Assembly: GCF_000182925.2 (NCBI RefSeq)
Contig: NC_026501.1
Span: 496,001 to 560,000, forward strand
Direction: 5' to 3'
DNA: 64,000 nucleotides
Origin: Neurospora crassa OR74A
Lineage: Eukaryota > Ascomycota > Sordariomycetes > Sordariales > Sordariaceae
Part shown: positions 1-12,203 of the stretch, piece after piece
How the letters are laid out: each line of letters opens with the position of its first letter
Position numbering within the stretch: the first letter of the stretch is position 1
Translations under genes and position numbers: made by a program
Notes under the pieces: model-generated
Databases searched by the model: none
What the model was told of the DNA's origin: nothing
Seen by the model: only the letters and a program-made list of their open reading frames with translations

Positions 1-2533
1 TCATCCCTTTCTTCCATGATGAGTTGACGTTGAGTATTGTCCTTGCACCTCGACGGTGGTCGACTGGAATCTGTTGGCGAAAACGACTCTGCACCAGCAT
101 TTGATCGCTTAGGACCATGGTTGGCCTTGACTTTCCCGTTGGCATTTGTGTTGATCGGTGACGTGTCAAAGTCCAAGTCTATCAAAAGTCCACTCTTGAT
201 CCAGTCCTCACCCATCGTGAGCCCCTCAGAGCTATCACGTATTTCGGAGCCATCCCGGGGTGTGGTAGAAACCTGTGAGGCCGAGTCCTCTGAACGTTGA
301 CGGAGAGTCTGGTCGTCATCTTGCTTTTCCTCCACACTTGTTGGGCTGCTCGTGAAATCATCGGCCACTAATGGCACGTCCTTTGAGGACTGGGGCCTTG
401 ACGTATCCGGAGTTGTTGTTGGCGAGGGAAGTGGTGATGCCTCATCGAATGCGGATGATGAAGAGGAGCCCTCTGAAGCACTGACCTGCGATAACGCCAC
501 TTCCGTCGTCCTGACCACATTATCTGGTGTTGTATCGAGGGTGTGTTTGGACAAGGTCTTGTTTTCTCGGGCAATGGCTTGAGCAAAACCAGTTGACATT
601 TGTTGAACGACTGGCCGGATATCATTCGGTGTTGAAGCGACTGAAGGCTGAGCGCTCATTCGAGCTCGAAATCGCAGGTAAGGAGGTGCTTGTATAGGTA
701 GCCTCATTACATCCGGCGTTGCCGAATGCCCTGTCGACATACCCAGTGCCGCCCTTGCGGCGTCTTTCAGACTGCGATTCTTCTTTGAGTGGCTGTCTGC
801 GTCAGAGCCTGCAACAGAAGACCCCTTGAGGCTTGAAGATGCATTGGTCAATGTGACAGATGCCTCTCCAAATGAGCCCTGCGATCTCGGAGGAGTTGGT
901 GCTTCTGGAGCCGGCGTAGGTTTACCTCCGGTGGCCATTGACGAGAGGATAGCAGCCGAATATGCGTGCTCCATGAAGTTAAAGTAATCAGTGTCTTTGG
1001 TTTGCTTCTTGTTGGCGGGGCAATCCGGCTTGGTGGCGGAGGTTGTTCTGATGCCAACGAGCTTCATGGCCACACTTTTGGCGTCTTGCGAAAGAGATGA
1101 GCGTCTCGTTTGGGTGGTCTGAGAACTACTCCTTGATGATGGTCCGATGCTGGAAGTGCTGGGTAGTTGACCGTCTACAACCCCAGCCATTGCGCGGCTA
1201 GCGCTCTGAACTCTTTTATGACGGAAAAACCCGTCTCGGGACCGACCTCGTGTATCATCCTCCGATACTGATGGAGAGTCTTGCAACTGAGGGCCGGAGT
1301 TGCTGTCTCTGGGTTCGTCCTCTTTCCCCATGAATAGTCGAGATGCCCCTTGTATTAAGCTATTGCTTCGGTTGTGGCTTGTAGCAGGTCTTGTTGCTCG
1401 TAGCATCGGAGTTCTTGAAGACGAAGGGGGGAATGCCTCTCTCCGAGGAGATGGTACCTGGCCTGATGATGAGTTGATAACACCTAGGCTATCCGACTGT
1501 GTCTGGCGCGGCTGTGGTCGCTGCTCCAAGCTCTCGTAGCGAATTGTGTGTTGAAGCAAAAGATGATCTTGGCGCTCACTCTGGGTAAGGGAAGCCTTGC
1601 TCATTCCTGGAGATGCAAGAGTGTGGTACGGTCGGCTATGCCGTTGCAAATCATCCGCTGACAACGACATGTCGGCATTTTGGGTTGTGACGAGGTGGGA
1701 GCTCGGTAACAGATGCTTGTTGGTGAGCAGCGTGTCGGACATCGATCGTTCTGGGATGGTGAGTGTGGCAATCCTTGGGTCTTCTTGTGTTGGGGACCGC
1801 GGCATCGTCGGGGGAGGAGCCTTGCTCAGTCGAGCAGCCAGACGTTTCTTGGCTGCTTTTGCCTCCTTTTCTGCATGCTCTTTCTCCTTCTTCCGACGCT
1901 CCGCATCTTCCTTCTTTTGTTTCTTTCTTTCGCCGTAATGTTCCCAACTAGGAGACTGACAGATCGAAGACTGGTCTGACATGTTGGTCTCTTCCTCTTC
2001 TTCCTCGTCCTCGTCGGGTGCAAGAAACTTGACCTGCTTGTGTAGAGGCTCTGCGATTACTCCTGGCTGGACTTGACTCTCCTCTTTCCTTTCTCGTTGG
2101 TAGTCTCTTTCTCTTGTGAATTCGTATTTGCCTTCGGTCAGCCCTGTGGGGATCGTGATTGATAGTGGGGGTAAGACAAGGCTCCGCCGGACAGCTTTGA
2201 GCATCAGGTAGTTTTGTTGTGCAGAGAGACGGCGGGCAGCTATAGGTGTAGATGGCTCCTGCTGATTAAGGGAAGAGGGAGAAGAGGGTGTTGGAGGAGA
2301 AAGAGAGCCATTGTGGTGGGATTGGTCGATCTGTTGGTGGTGGACGGATAACGGTCAGTGGTTTTACATGATGAGACATCCAGCCGCAAAGCCACGACCC
2401 ATAAGGAAAGCGGTCAAGACGGGTTCCCACATACCTGGTATTTGCTTTCCAGCTCCATCATCCGTTCCAAACCGGTCAAACCACCCCCCTGGAGAGACTT
2501 CGTATCGGTAAATTGATCCAACTCAGCTGCCAT
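1..2533 (-). CDS. Large Ser-rich protein of unknown function, N-terminal part (runs off left edge)
   Basis: Exon 1 is 2533-2435 (33 codons from MAAELDQF), an intron lies at 2434-2331 (GTATGT donor, CAACAG acceptor, a CTGAC branch site), and exon 2 runs from 2330 to the window edge with no stop, so at least about 809 residues are visible and the 3' end is missing. Splicing keeps phase 0. The product is largely low-complexity: Ser/Thr/Pro/Gln-rich with an acidic Asp/Glu run, and a Lys/Glu/Ala-rich segment at about residues 160-200 that looks like a coiled coil. No catalytic motif, membrane segment or signal peptide is visible. The uninterrupted frame over 2.3 kb with biased composition supports real coding. 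I do not recognise the family. A scaffold or regulatory protein is possible but unproven. Confidence 0.75.
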
Positions 2534-5500
2534 GGTTGGTGATGGGGTGGAGTGGGCACAGGGCCGTGGTAAGGAGACTTGGTTTCTGGGATGCCAGAGT
2601 ACATACGAAGGGCGAAGCAGGAGAAAAGGAGGAAAGACGCAAAATATAACAAAATCATGAGCCGCACTCAAGACGTGCTTCCGAGTTCCGACCGGGGGAA
2701 TTCGAGGGCTTTGCAGCGGGGAGAATAATTGAGTGGTGTGGACGATGATGGTAGACGCAGTGTTGCCGTAACTTCCGGCCCCGACGTAATCAAAGACAGC
2801 ATCTCTCCGTCTACCGGTACATGTTCTAGTATGTTATAACACTGCCGTCTCGACTGGTCGGGCCGGGGTGACCTGTCGAGAGTACAGAAGCAGCTGTCTC
2901 TGGCACGACGCCATGTATTGGAGCGCGTAGCCGCAGGCCTGGGTGAATGCAAGATATTGGGGCCACGGCTAAAATGCCTTGTCGCCAGAATTGGATCCGG
3001 TGGCAAGCACACTCACACACAAACTGGCACTTGTGAGTTGCACTCAATGGCTGACTGGGTGACTGGATGAGCGGGAAGTGAGAGGTGAAATGAGTCGATT
3101 CATCAAGGCTCTCTGTGATGCTGACTGTAAAGTCCCATCCGGGGGAGGAAAGGAGCCATGGGTCAAAGCTGATGTGTTGTGTGCCTTGAATTGTGCCACT
3201 CTGAGGAATTCCACTTGGTTGCGTAGCATCCCCTTGGTTCTGAGTAAAGTCTTTTTCAATCTCTTCCTCCCTTGTCTCTGTAGAAGCCAACCAACCTCTT
3301 AGCAAGCTGTAGGTAGTCGGGTGCAGTTATAACAAGAGAGTCTTGTTGGTGAAACCGTACCAAACCAAGTCCAGTTACCCAACCTAACCTAACCCGCATT
3401 CTCTGATCATCATCAGATGTCGGGCAAGGGTAGATTAGGCTGGGAAGGCTCTGGTTGTAGTGGAGGGAGAGTATGTAGGTACTGTGCCACTGTGCACGGG
3501 ATCGAGGGAGGACAAACAACGACGACATGGCTTCGGTCCATTGCGGGTCATCGGGGAGGGGAAAGATGCACCAGACTAGCATCTGTCTGGCCTTGGGATT
3601 CTTCGTACTCAAGCTATACGAGAGAGCCAAGATGGGAGGGAGGAATTGGGGCCAGGAACAAGGCATTAGCAGTCTGCAGAAAGAAAACAGCAATGAGAGA
3701 GATGGCGGGCAAAGTGTCCTGGCCGAACCGTATTTGGGCGTGCTGCTCCTGGACACGGCATCATGCAGAAAACGAATACAAACTATGTCCAGTCGCGCCG
3801 TGGTCGACTGAAGAAAAGACCGTCTTCCGGGTTGCTCAGGACGGACCTGCTCGGTGCTATTTTGTCCCTTGTGCAGAAGGGGTGCAGCCCAGCTTGCACA
3901 GGTACCGGGTAGTTCCATGGGGCTTGTCTTGGACCCGGAGTGAGGGTTGTGTCACGACACGAGGATCCGGAAAAAGAAGAATGGAGTCATTGTTGGCGTC
4001 AATTGTGTGTGTGTGTGCGCGTGAACGACCATGGAGCGAGAGGAGAGTGAGGAAAGGAAGAATCCCGTGAGAGTTGAGATGATTGGGAAAAGGTTTGTCC
4101 CACTTTCTTTCCAGACTGCAAGCGACGGAACCTGAAGAGGATGTCGTCCAGTTATTGTCGGCTGGTGTTAATGGACTATCAGTAGGGCTTATGAAAGCCA
4201 CCGCTGCCTGTTAGTGATCGACCGGAGTTGCGGTCAATTTTAGCTTCCTTTGAGCATCTGTCCAAGTGGGGTCAATTGGCTGGGGAAGGCTCCATGATCT
4301 GCAAGCCTCGGCGGGTGTTCACCTGCTACCTACGTACTGCCAGGGGCCGTCAGGGCGCAGTGTGTCCACCACACCGAATCCGACCACCCACACATGATTT
4401 CCACTTCTTCCCCGCGAAATTGACATTCTGTTGAAGCTTCCACCACCTCAACTTCTCCAGCTTTCCATGTCACTTTTCGCCGGGGTCCGGGTTGACCTTC
4501 AATCTTCAATTAATAACCCACCAATCTTCGCTTCGTCGACAAGCGTTCTGGACTTGGTCTTGTCCCTTTCCCTTTCCTGCCCGTCCTTCTCCTCTCCTCA
4601 TCGGCTGCCCCTGTCCTACCCACCATGGCGCTCACTACGCAGACTATACACGCGATGCAGCCCGCTAACGCACCCCTTCTTCCATTCTCGGACCGCCAGA
4701 TTGGCAAACTCGCTCACATCCTTTGATGGTTGCTTGCAGAAGTCCATTCTCCGAACTTGTCCATCATCGCAGACGCGTAGTCTACAAAGTCCCACAAGTC
4801 CAAGCTACGGGGTCTGACTTTGCGTTAAGTGCCAGCAAAATCGGCATCAAGAGCCACACCAGATGGACTCGACTACGATCAGGGTTCTGGAAGAAAAGAA
4901 CAATACCACCCACCCCTTTTTAGTTACCAGCTCAACCAATTGTCCACGTCCATCCTCAACTTGGCACCGTCATCCGCCTCCTGCCCGCAGAATATCATCG
5001 TCGTATCCATGGTCCATGGTCAGCAACGTGGTCAACGAGGATTTTTGCAGCCACGTACGACACTCAACGGAGTTCGAAAGCAGTTGGCGAGACATGCTCC
5101 CCGTGTTTCTAGTCCAAATTGCTGAACGAGTAAAATGGCGTGCTTCCAATGGGAATCACTTGATGTCACCGACCACAGATGCTGATGATACACTACAGTC
5201 GCGCCTCACCCTTTTCTCCGCCTTTGATGGCGCATCCGGACGACCACCAAACCTCCCCCGATGCTGCTCTGTTCCTAGTCATGGCCTCTACCTTGTAGCC
5301 TTGCGCGTCTGGTACACTTCCACCGAGGAAATGGCCGACTGCTGCAGCCAGGAACGCCCAGGACCGGAGAGTACCACAGCGTGCCACAACGGTTATAGCT
5401 TCGCGGAACTTCATAGGCCCTCGACCGACATAACACTGGTGGTACCGAGCACAGCAGCGTCAAGTTGCCAGGAACAGCTTCTCGTAGCTTGGAGCTACTC

Positions 5501-6598
5501 CCTCGGCCGAAGCTGTCGTCTGGCAAGGTAAGTTGGCAAAGGCCGGGCTAGCAGGGGATATAGCTTCTCAAGAGCCTTCCACTTCTTGATGTTCCTGTCT
5601 GCACGGGTCATCCTGGCTTTGTCAACTCTGGAACAGGTTGTCGATGCCCATCACCAGATGAATGTCTTGCCAGGGATTCACCGGGCCCGAGACGCCCAAA
5701 TTGAGGCTCACCACCCAAATTTGACCATGGCCGCTGGTTGATAGTCACCCTCGATACTACAGCAAAGTTTCGAACCCGATCTTGTCATTACCCGCTACCG
5801 CCTGGATATCAATACTTTTGCTCGAATTCCTGGTACAGCGCTAGGCCGGTGATATTAACCAGCGTCTTTTACCAGTACGCGAGAAATCATCCATGCGGCA
5901 AACAACTCCCTGGCCCCCGGAAGCGAAAGGCCCGTCTGCTGCAGAGAGTGGTTATATATTGACATTACGTGTACCTCGTCAGACCTCAACACATATACTT
6001 CCCGCCCCTAGTCAGCTATCCGGCCATCTGTCTACTGCGCTCCTCACAACCTCTTGCCTGGACATGTTGAAAAGCGGCTGCCTGCAATTGGCCCGACCGT
6101 TTCGCCCATTCTACCCCGTGGGGAATACATTTGCTGCTATTCTTGTGCGCGAAATAAGCAATCAATTTTCGGCAGGCCGGCAACCGGCAAGTAATCCAGT
6201 GAAGCAGCATTCAGCAGCTTCAAACCTATCATCCAGCGTCAATCCGAGCCGGTATTCAGTGAGCACTATGTACCTGGAAACCCATCTTCGACATAAACAC
6301 TTGTCCGAGCCAACTTTTGTGTCAGTTGCTGTTTGCTATGGTGATAGACTCAAATTATCCGAATGCTAGTTCTGGGCATGCAGGCCGGGATACCACTCCA
6401 TGGGGCATAATCAGATCACAAAAATCTCCCCGATCCTCAGCAAGCTTACTGGGCGACCACATCTTCATCCTCAAACATGCCTTTGGTAGATGACGGGTAT
6501 TATTGAAATCCAGGTACGGCCTTAGCACATCCCACCGCCATTTCCCTGGCCCCGGTGGAACGCGACAACAAGAAATCCGACCACTACACTACAGTACA
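2534..6598. other. 4.1 kb intergenic stretch, no convincing gene
   Basis: It lies between the start of the Ser-rich gene and the stop of the esterase gene. Several frames are open for about 220 codons (plus 3417-4070, minus 3256-3918, plus 4863-5531), but they overlap one another on opposite strands, lack splice logic and resemble no family I know. The part next to 2533 probably holds the promoter and leader of the Ser-rich gene. A CT-rich plus-strand stretch (about 4430-4620) ends in a strong start context at 4625; see the separate entry on a possible decayed gene. Confidence 0.6.
4625..5125 (+). pseudogene. Possible decayed small gene after a CT-rich leader
   Basis: About 200 bp of CT-rich leader-like DNA ends in CCCACC-ATG-GCG at 4625, a good fungal start context. 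The frame opens for 33 codons (MALTTQTIHAMQPANAPLLP...) and meets a stop. The same frame then stays plausible for about another 165 codons with two more stops. No intron with proper borders removes all of them. This could be a gene inactivated in this lineage or a chance open stretch. The product is unrecognised, and the 222-codon ORF at 4863-5531 in another frame competes with this reading. Confidence 0.2.
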
Positions 6599-8866
6599 CT
6601 ACTCTGCCTCTGCGCTTACATCTGGCACTTCCTCCTTGTCTGGACTGATGTGCACCCAAATTTCATTTCCTGCACCCCAGTCTACCAGCCCTTCAAGGGG
6701 CCTTCCACTTCGATCTCTTGGTATATCACGGCTCGGTTGTGTTTTCCTCTTGGCCCAATTCCGGGTGCGTAGCTTGAACTCATGGGGAATCCTTAGCCGA
6801 GCGGCGACCCATTTCTCGTTGGGCCGGAAATCGAACGAGACCTCGTTCGCCGCGCCTTCCATGGCCGTCAGCAGCCCCTCTTCAAATGGCCAGGCTTTGC
6901 TGAATTTGGCGTGATGTTGTTCTGGTAGCGTCATTCGGAGAAACTCAAGTGCCGATTCGACATGGAGCTGGATCGCGCGCTTGGGATTCACCAGAGACTT
7001 CATGAGCAGTGACATCCAATTTGGATAAAGGACCGCAAAATCCGCCGCTGCCAGATGGACCGAGCCCCGGATCGTCGTCATCCACGAGGGCACGCCCGCC
7101 TCCCGGGCCTCGAGACAGATGTTCTCCACGCGTTCGAAATTGTCCTTCCAGTGCATGAAGGCCTCGCTACCAATGGCCAATATCGGCTTTTGGATTTTGT
7201 GCTCCTCGCTGTCGGCCTCGGGCATTGCTGGACCCCACGCGTCGAGCAAGATGCCCTGCGAGATCCACGTGAAGTCTTCGCGCAATCTGAGCACTTGGGC
7301 TGTCGTTGCTCCTCCAAACGAGTGACCCATCATCGTCACATTTTGCAGGAATAGTCTCCCCGTCCAATCTTCCCAGTCGATGCCAATGAGCCCCTTTGAG
7401 CTCGATCCTTTGTTCCCTTTCTTCCTTAGATTGCGACGCGCAACCTCTGCTCCTTGCCCGTCGTTGATCATTCCCAAGATGTGATATGCCTCTTGAATCT
7501 CGGCACATCTCATCTCTATTTGCGCCAACCGTAACTCGGTATCTACTCCGGCTGGATTATGCGGCCGGGTATCTTGCGCGTTATCCAAGGGAAACAGGTA
7601 ATCCACCATGTAGTAGGGCTTCTTCTTTCCGTTCTTCTTGCGTCGTCGTTTCGTTTTGAATGCTGAACCGTCTTCCTTCTCCCGTTCCGAGTTTGACCTT
7701 CGGTCCAAATTTTGGCTGCACAAGTCCGGCGATGACCCTTCCTGGTTCACATAGGTCCTCGCTCCGCTTCCGTCTCGGTGCTCCATGGCGACCACGATAA
7801 ATCCGTAACTGGCCAGTTCTCCACAGATGGTACTATACACGGTCCTCGACCCGCCGAGGCCATGGCTGAAAATGATAACCGGGTACTTCGCCCTCCGTCT
7901 CCGTAACTCCTCCGCATCCGGAGCCGGTCTCGGTCCCCAGACAAGCGTCAACTCGCTCGTATCGCTGAACCCCCTATTCAGCGCCTCCTCGCCCATCTCC
8001 TCCGGCCCAGCCAACGGCGGCCCATCGCTCAGCTTCGCATTCCGCCACGCCGGCAACTTGGTGAACATACTCGTCAAAGCAAAGTACGAGGCAACCGGCG
8101 CCTTGGGCATATTCGCAAAGTTGGCGTATCCCTTACAAGTCGATATTCTTGGCCTAGGCAGCCAAGTCGGTCTCGTCAACCCCACATTTCCCTTCTTTCC
8201 CCCTGTCTCGTCCTCCTCATCTTGCTTCCTCCCTGCTGAACTATCCCACCCGGCCCAATTCCCACTGCCTCTACACCGCCTGATGCGATCCCGTGTCATT
8301 ATGGCTTTCTCCTTGGGCGTCTCCTCCGGTCCTTCGCACGGGTAATAGACGGCGAAAAGGACGGTGTCGAGCTTGAGCGCAAACTCCCCGTTGCGCTTGA
8401 TATGCGAAAACGTGCGGGGTTCGCGGACGGGAAGCTCGAGTTCCATGAAGCCGACGTTCAGAGGGCCTGTGTGCGGAGGGAGAGCGTGGAAGATCTTTTC
8501 GCGGAGGGTCGGGGGTGGTACGGCGGCTCGATGAGGGGGGCCAGCTTGGTGGGAGGGACGAGAGGGGGCGCCTGTGGCGGCTGAGGTGCGGATTGTGGAG
8601 GTGCCGGCGTTGGCGTTGCGGGTGGTGGTTCGTGGGGAAGGGGGGTGAGGTTGTTCGTAGTCATGGTCATGTTGGGGTTGGGGTTGGTGCTCGGGTTGAG
8701 ATGGTTGAGGTGGTTCAGATGGTTGAGAGTAAGAGGAGGAGGAAGAGAGGCGGGGGAAGGCGGGTTGGGAATTGGGTGTAGAGGGGCGTGAGGAGGCAAG
8801 TGAGGAAGTTTGTGAGTAATTGGATGACGAGGGGTTCGGGGGGTGTTGATCTTCTGGTGGCGGCAT
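6599..8866 (-). CDS. PAF-acetylhydrolase-like serine esterase (alpha/beta hydrolase)
   Basis: This is a single-exon 755-residue protein. Residues 1-115 are a Pro/Ser/Gln-rich disordered extension. The hydrolase domain follows, with the oxyanion-loop segment HGLGGSRTVY (about 335-344), AMEHRDGSGAR (about 360-370), the nucleophile elbow GHSFGG with Ser516, Asp542 in LLDAWG and His604 in GSVHLAA, giving a complete Ser/Asp/His triad. This order and these motifs fit the plasma/intracellular type II platelet-activating-factor acetylhydrolase family, which hydrolyses short or oxidised sn-2 acyl groups of phospholipids. No signal peptide is seen, so it is probably intracellular. A basic Lys/Arg-rich insert (about 403-416) could be a nuclear-import or membrane-binding patch. 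The family is secure; the substrate in fungi is not. Confidence 0.9.
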   Translation of the reverse strand: MPPPEDQHPPNPSSSNYSQTSSLASSRPSTPNSQPAFPRLSSSSSYSQPSEPPQPSQPEHQPQPQHDHDYEQPHPPSPRTTTRNANAGTSTIRTSAATGAPSRPSHQAGPPHRAAVPPPTLREKIFHALPPHTGPLNVGFMELELPVREPRTFSHIKRNGEFALKLDTVLFAVYYPCEGPEETPKEKAIMTRDRIRRCRGSGNWAGWDSSAGRKQDEEDETGGKKGNVGLTRPTWLPRPRISTCKGYANFANMPKAPVASYFALTSMFTKLPAWRNAKLSDGPPLAGPEEMGEEALNRGFSDTSELTLVWGPRPAPDAEELRRRRAKYPVIIFSHGLGGSRTVYSTICGELASYGFIVVAMEHRDGSGARTYVNQEGSSPDLCSQNLDRRSNSEREKEDGSAFKTKRRRKKNGKKKPYYMVDYLFPLDNAQDTRPHNPAGVDTELRLAQIEMRCAEIQEAYHILGMINDGQGAEVARRNLRKKGNKGSSSKGLIGIDWEDWTGRLFLQNVTMMGHSFGGATTAQVLRLREDFTWISQGILLDAWGPAMPEADSEEHKIQKPILAIGSEAFMHWKDNFERVENICLEAREAGVPSWMTTIRGSVHLAAADFAVLYPNWMSLLMKSLVNPKRAIQLHVESALEFLRMTLPEQHHAKFSKAWPFEEGLLTAMEGAANEVSFDFRPNEKWVAARLRIPHEFKLRTRNWAKRKTQPSRDIPRDRSGRPLEGLVDWGAGNEIWVHISPDKEEVPDVSAEAE

Positions 8867-10573
8867 TGTGAAGGAATTTGGTTGTGTGTTATTGGTGTGT
8901 GTGCTGGTTCATGAGGAATTCGACAGTGTCGGTTTTTGTTGTCTTTGCCGTAAGTCTTTACCCTGTCTTGATAGCAGTGGGTAGCGGCGTAAAGAGACTG
9001 GTTGCGAATGAGTTTAAGACGCGTCCGGGGAGAAGTATCGACAACCGAGGTGACCGAGGTAGACGTCGTGGAAGATGAAAAGTGTTGGTCAAGTGAGAAG
9101 AGTCGGTATAAGTGTCGGTCCGGTATGTGACGCAGTTGTGATGCAGACGTGGGTTAGCCGCGATCGGTGGTGGTGGTAAGTGTCGACGATGTCGTTACGG
9201 TAGGTAACCTCAAGGTTAAGTTTAGAGAAACTCCTCTCGCGTAGTTCTCCTAATTCCCATTCCAAGCAGTCCTTCAAAACTAATGGAGGGAGTACCAAGT
9301 GGAATATCGTCAAATCCAACCTACCTAGGTAGGTAGGTAGGTACCGTAGGTATCCTCAGTTCCTTCCTTCCTCGGCCCTACTTTCCTTCCTAGATCTGCT
9401 TGTTGGCGCAACGAAGTGCCGCCGAAATCGGAAACCAAGAATTTCAAACAACAAACGTCGATGTGATGCTTGCCCTTGCTTGTCCTTGGTTGCAGAGTGC
9501 AGTGCCGTGCCAGATTACCCAAAAATTGATTCGGTATGCGGTCCAGATTGCGACGGAATTATTTAGTCCAGGTCTAACCACAGCGTTGTTGAAGTGTCAT
9601 GCGTGATGCAATCAATCGGTATCGGGCATACAGTGCACTATGTTGTGTAGTATGTTGCGATGTTGTGTTTCGTCCGTTGTTTCTTTTTTGTTTGGTTGTC
9701 GGGCGTCGTCGTCGTCGTTTAGAAGAGTTAATTGAAGGTTTGTTGTTGTTGTTTGTTCAATTGCAGTGTCGTTGGTTCCTTCGGCGTTTTTTGTTTTCGT
9801 TGTCTTCGTATCTTCGAATTAATTCGCTTCGCTTCGTAGAATAGGTGTCTTTCGGATAGGTATCATGTACGACCTATTACCGAGGTGTGCAGTACTGTAC
9901 AGTGCAGTGCAGCGGTGGTGGTGGTGGTGGTGGTGCATATGTCGTCGTCCTAGAGGTAGTCCGAATTCCTAGGTAAAAATAGGTACTGTACTGTAGATGA
10001 TTGCATCAGTATGGTGTGAAAAGAGATCAATCCCTCTGATGATGACCTGTATATAAATCAAATCAAGCAAGAAACTAAGCGAAGGAGAACTTCAACAGAA
10101 CGGGCTAGGTAGGTAGGTAGGTAGCTTCAAATGAAAAACCACCTAATCGATGCAGAAAAGGAATCAAACAGAATGCGGTGTAGGTAGGTAGGTAGGTAGC
10201 GACGCTTGTGAGCTAGGTATTCTTCAAATGGAGCGAGGTTGGTAAAAACGAAAAAAAAAAGGTACCTAGTGTAGTGTAAAAGTGTAAATGTAGGTGAGTG
10301 AGGCCGAAACCGACCGAGCCAAGCAAGGTAAGGTGTGGTGTTGGTTGGGATACCGGGGTTTGAAGCGGGTGCGGTGAAGACTGTATGGTACAATGAAGAG
10401 ACCCCAGACTCTGGACCCTAGACTTGGGCTTACATATGTAGGACCCTGAGGCGGGCGTTCCGACTTCGTGGATAGTGGAAAGAATTGGGATTGGTTCAAG
10501 TTCCGTACCTTGCTGGCTGGCGGAGCTTAAGTTGTACTGGTGTGATGAGAAGAAAAAAAAACGTGTCTGGCAC

Positions 10574-10617
10574 CGGTCGGTCGGTCGGTCGGTCGGTCGG
10601 TCGGTCGGTCGGTCGGT
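10574..10617. repeat. (CGGT)11 tetranucleotide microsatellite
   Basis: About eleven uninterrupted copies of CGGT, followed by a GGCTGGTCGGTC tail and a 16-T homopolymer (10645-10660). It lies in the esterase-HsbA intergenic region. Confidence 0.95.
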
Positions 10618-10988
10618 GGCTGGTCGGTCTCAGATTGCGAAATGTTTTTTTTTTTTTTTTGTGGGAGTTTGACTGTTTTCTCGTAACTCGTTCGTGCGGG
10701 TGAGGTGAGCTTGGCTTCGCGGGGTATGTAGTGTAGTGTAGTGTAGGTATGGGGGGTTAGGTAGCGTCCAGATTGTGCGACAAAGACGGAACTCCGATGA
10801 ATTAACTCCGTCCGTCCGATAGGTACGTAGTTGGAAATCTTCTGTGGTTCAGTAGAAAAGCGCTTATAAGTGTAAGCACTACCTTAAAGCTGGATAGGTA
10901 GGTACAAATGAAAGAAGAAAAGAAGAATACTAAAAGGGAAAAAGAGGTGCCTGCCATATGAACGACGACGAAGGAGAAAATCTTCACA

Positions 10989-11070
10989 TGGATGGATGGA
11001 TGGATGGATGGATGGAATTCTCCGTCCGACACCACGGCATCATCCATCCCATCCCATCCCATCCCATCCA
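10989..11070. repeat. (GGAT)n and (CATCC)n microsatellites
   Basis: A GGAT run at about 10989-11015 is followed, 25 bp on, by a CATCC run at about 11041-11070. The two runs are near-complementary in composition (GGATG/CATCC), so a transcript or single strand could fold back on itself here. Confidence 0.85.
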
Positions 11071-12203
11071 TTCCCCTCTTAGTAATCCTTCCGAATCCCG
11101 CCTCCCGCCCCCCTTTGACTACACTAGTCCATCCCATCCACATCCCGGACAACATTCATTCACGGCCCGGGATCTCCAGACGTCTGTCTATCGTCCGAAT
11201 CGGATCGGTGAATATTCTCCAAACACCTCCCCCTGCAGGGCCCCCCAAGAGGGACGAAAAATGACATCATCCCGACCATCCCGGGCAGGTCCCAATTGGC
11301 CGGCACCAGGGGGGGCCCGGACAGCCAGGGGACTTTCAAAGTGGATATCTGGATGGGTCTTTTCTTCATCAGGTAAGGTCTGGTACAGAATGAGTGGACA
11401 TCGTGTGCCGAAATCCAGGGCTTGCACAACGACGACGACGCCGACGACGCTGGGGGGGATTTGAGTGATCCACCTTGATGATGACCCCTGGTTTGGAGGC
11501 CCTGATGAACAGAGCTTGGTGAATGGACTTGGGGTTGAGCTTGGTACCTTACGTAGTGTACTACGCTACGTGTAGTGTGGTGATGAGCTTGTAGTGGTGA
11601 TGAACACTGGGATCATTCAGCATGGTCGGGCATGGAACACGTGGATTTGTAAGGCATGGCTAAGTACGCGGGACCCGGAAGGGAATAATCGCTGACTGGT
11701 GTGTGTGGAGTTGCTGGGAAACGGTGAATGATTGACATGCTCGTAGATGGATTTGGAAATCGGGGTGCTGGAGGTGGCGGCAGGATACTTGAGTCGGCGA
11801 AAGGGTCATGACAACAGAGCCGACCAGTTTGACACTGCTTCCGCCAATTCTGGCAGCTCGCTAATCGTGTTCATACCGACTTCACTTGCGCAGATAGCAG
11901 AGTTTCAATTTGCATGTCACATTACAGTTAAAGTCATCGCGAACTGAGATTGTTCGATACAGCTATTGTACCTTATTGATAGCATAGAAAGACATGACTG
12001 AATTATCTAGAGAGAACGCAAATATGGGCCCTGGCCTGTTTACCGCCTGGAAACTTCGTTTCTAAACCCATAAACGCATGTCATAGATCTTCAGCTCATA
12101 TTCTTCTTGCCTGTTCCTACCATTCTGACGAGATGGTCATGTCCATCCAGGAAGCGAAGCATCGTTGCGATGTCGCATCCCCATTGGAAGCTTGATGATC
12201 GTC

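Larger units (their letters stand above)
8867..12203. other. 3.3 kb repeat-rich intergenic region
   Basis: It lies between the start of the esterase gene and the stop of the HsbA-like gene (both minus strand), so it includes the esterase promoter and leader. I find no gene. It holds AGGT/CCTA runs (around 9321-9345, 10105-10123, 10180-10199), a GGT run (9911-9932), an 11-unit CGGT run, poly-T, GGAT and CATCC runs, and GTAGT-type repeats (around 10727-10745). Confidence 0.7.

Noticed and set aside
3256-4070. Two overlapping ORFs of about 220 codons on opposite strands
   Set aside because: They cannot both be real, show no domain or splice signals, and are rich in Trp/Cys/Arg as expected of random frames.
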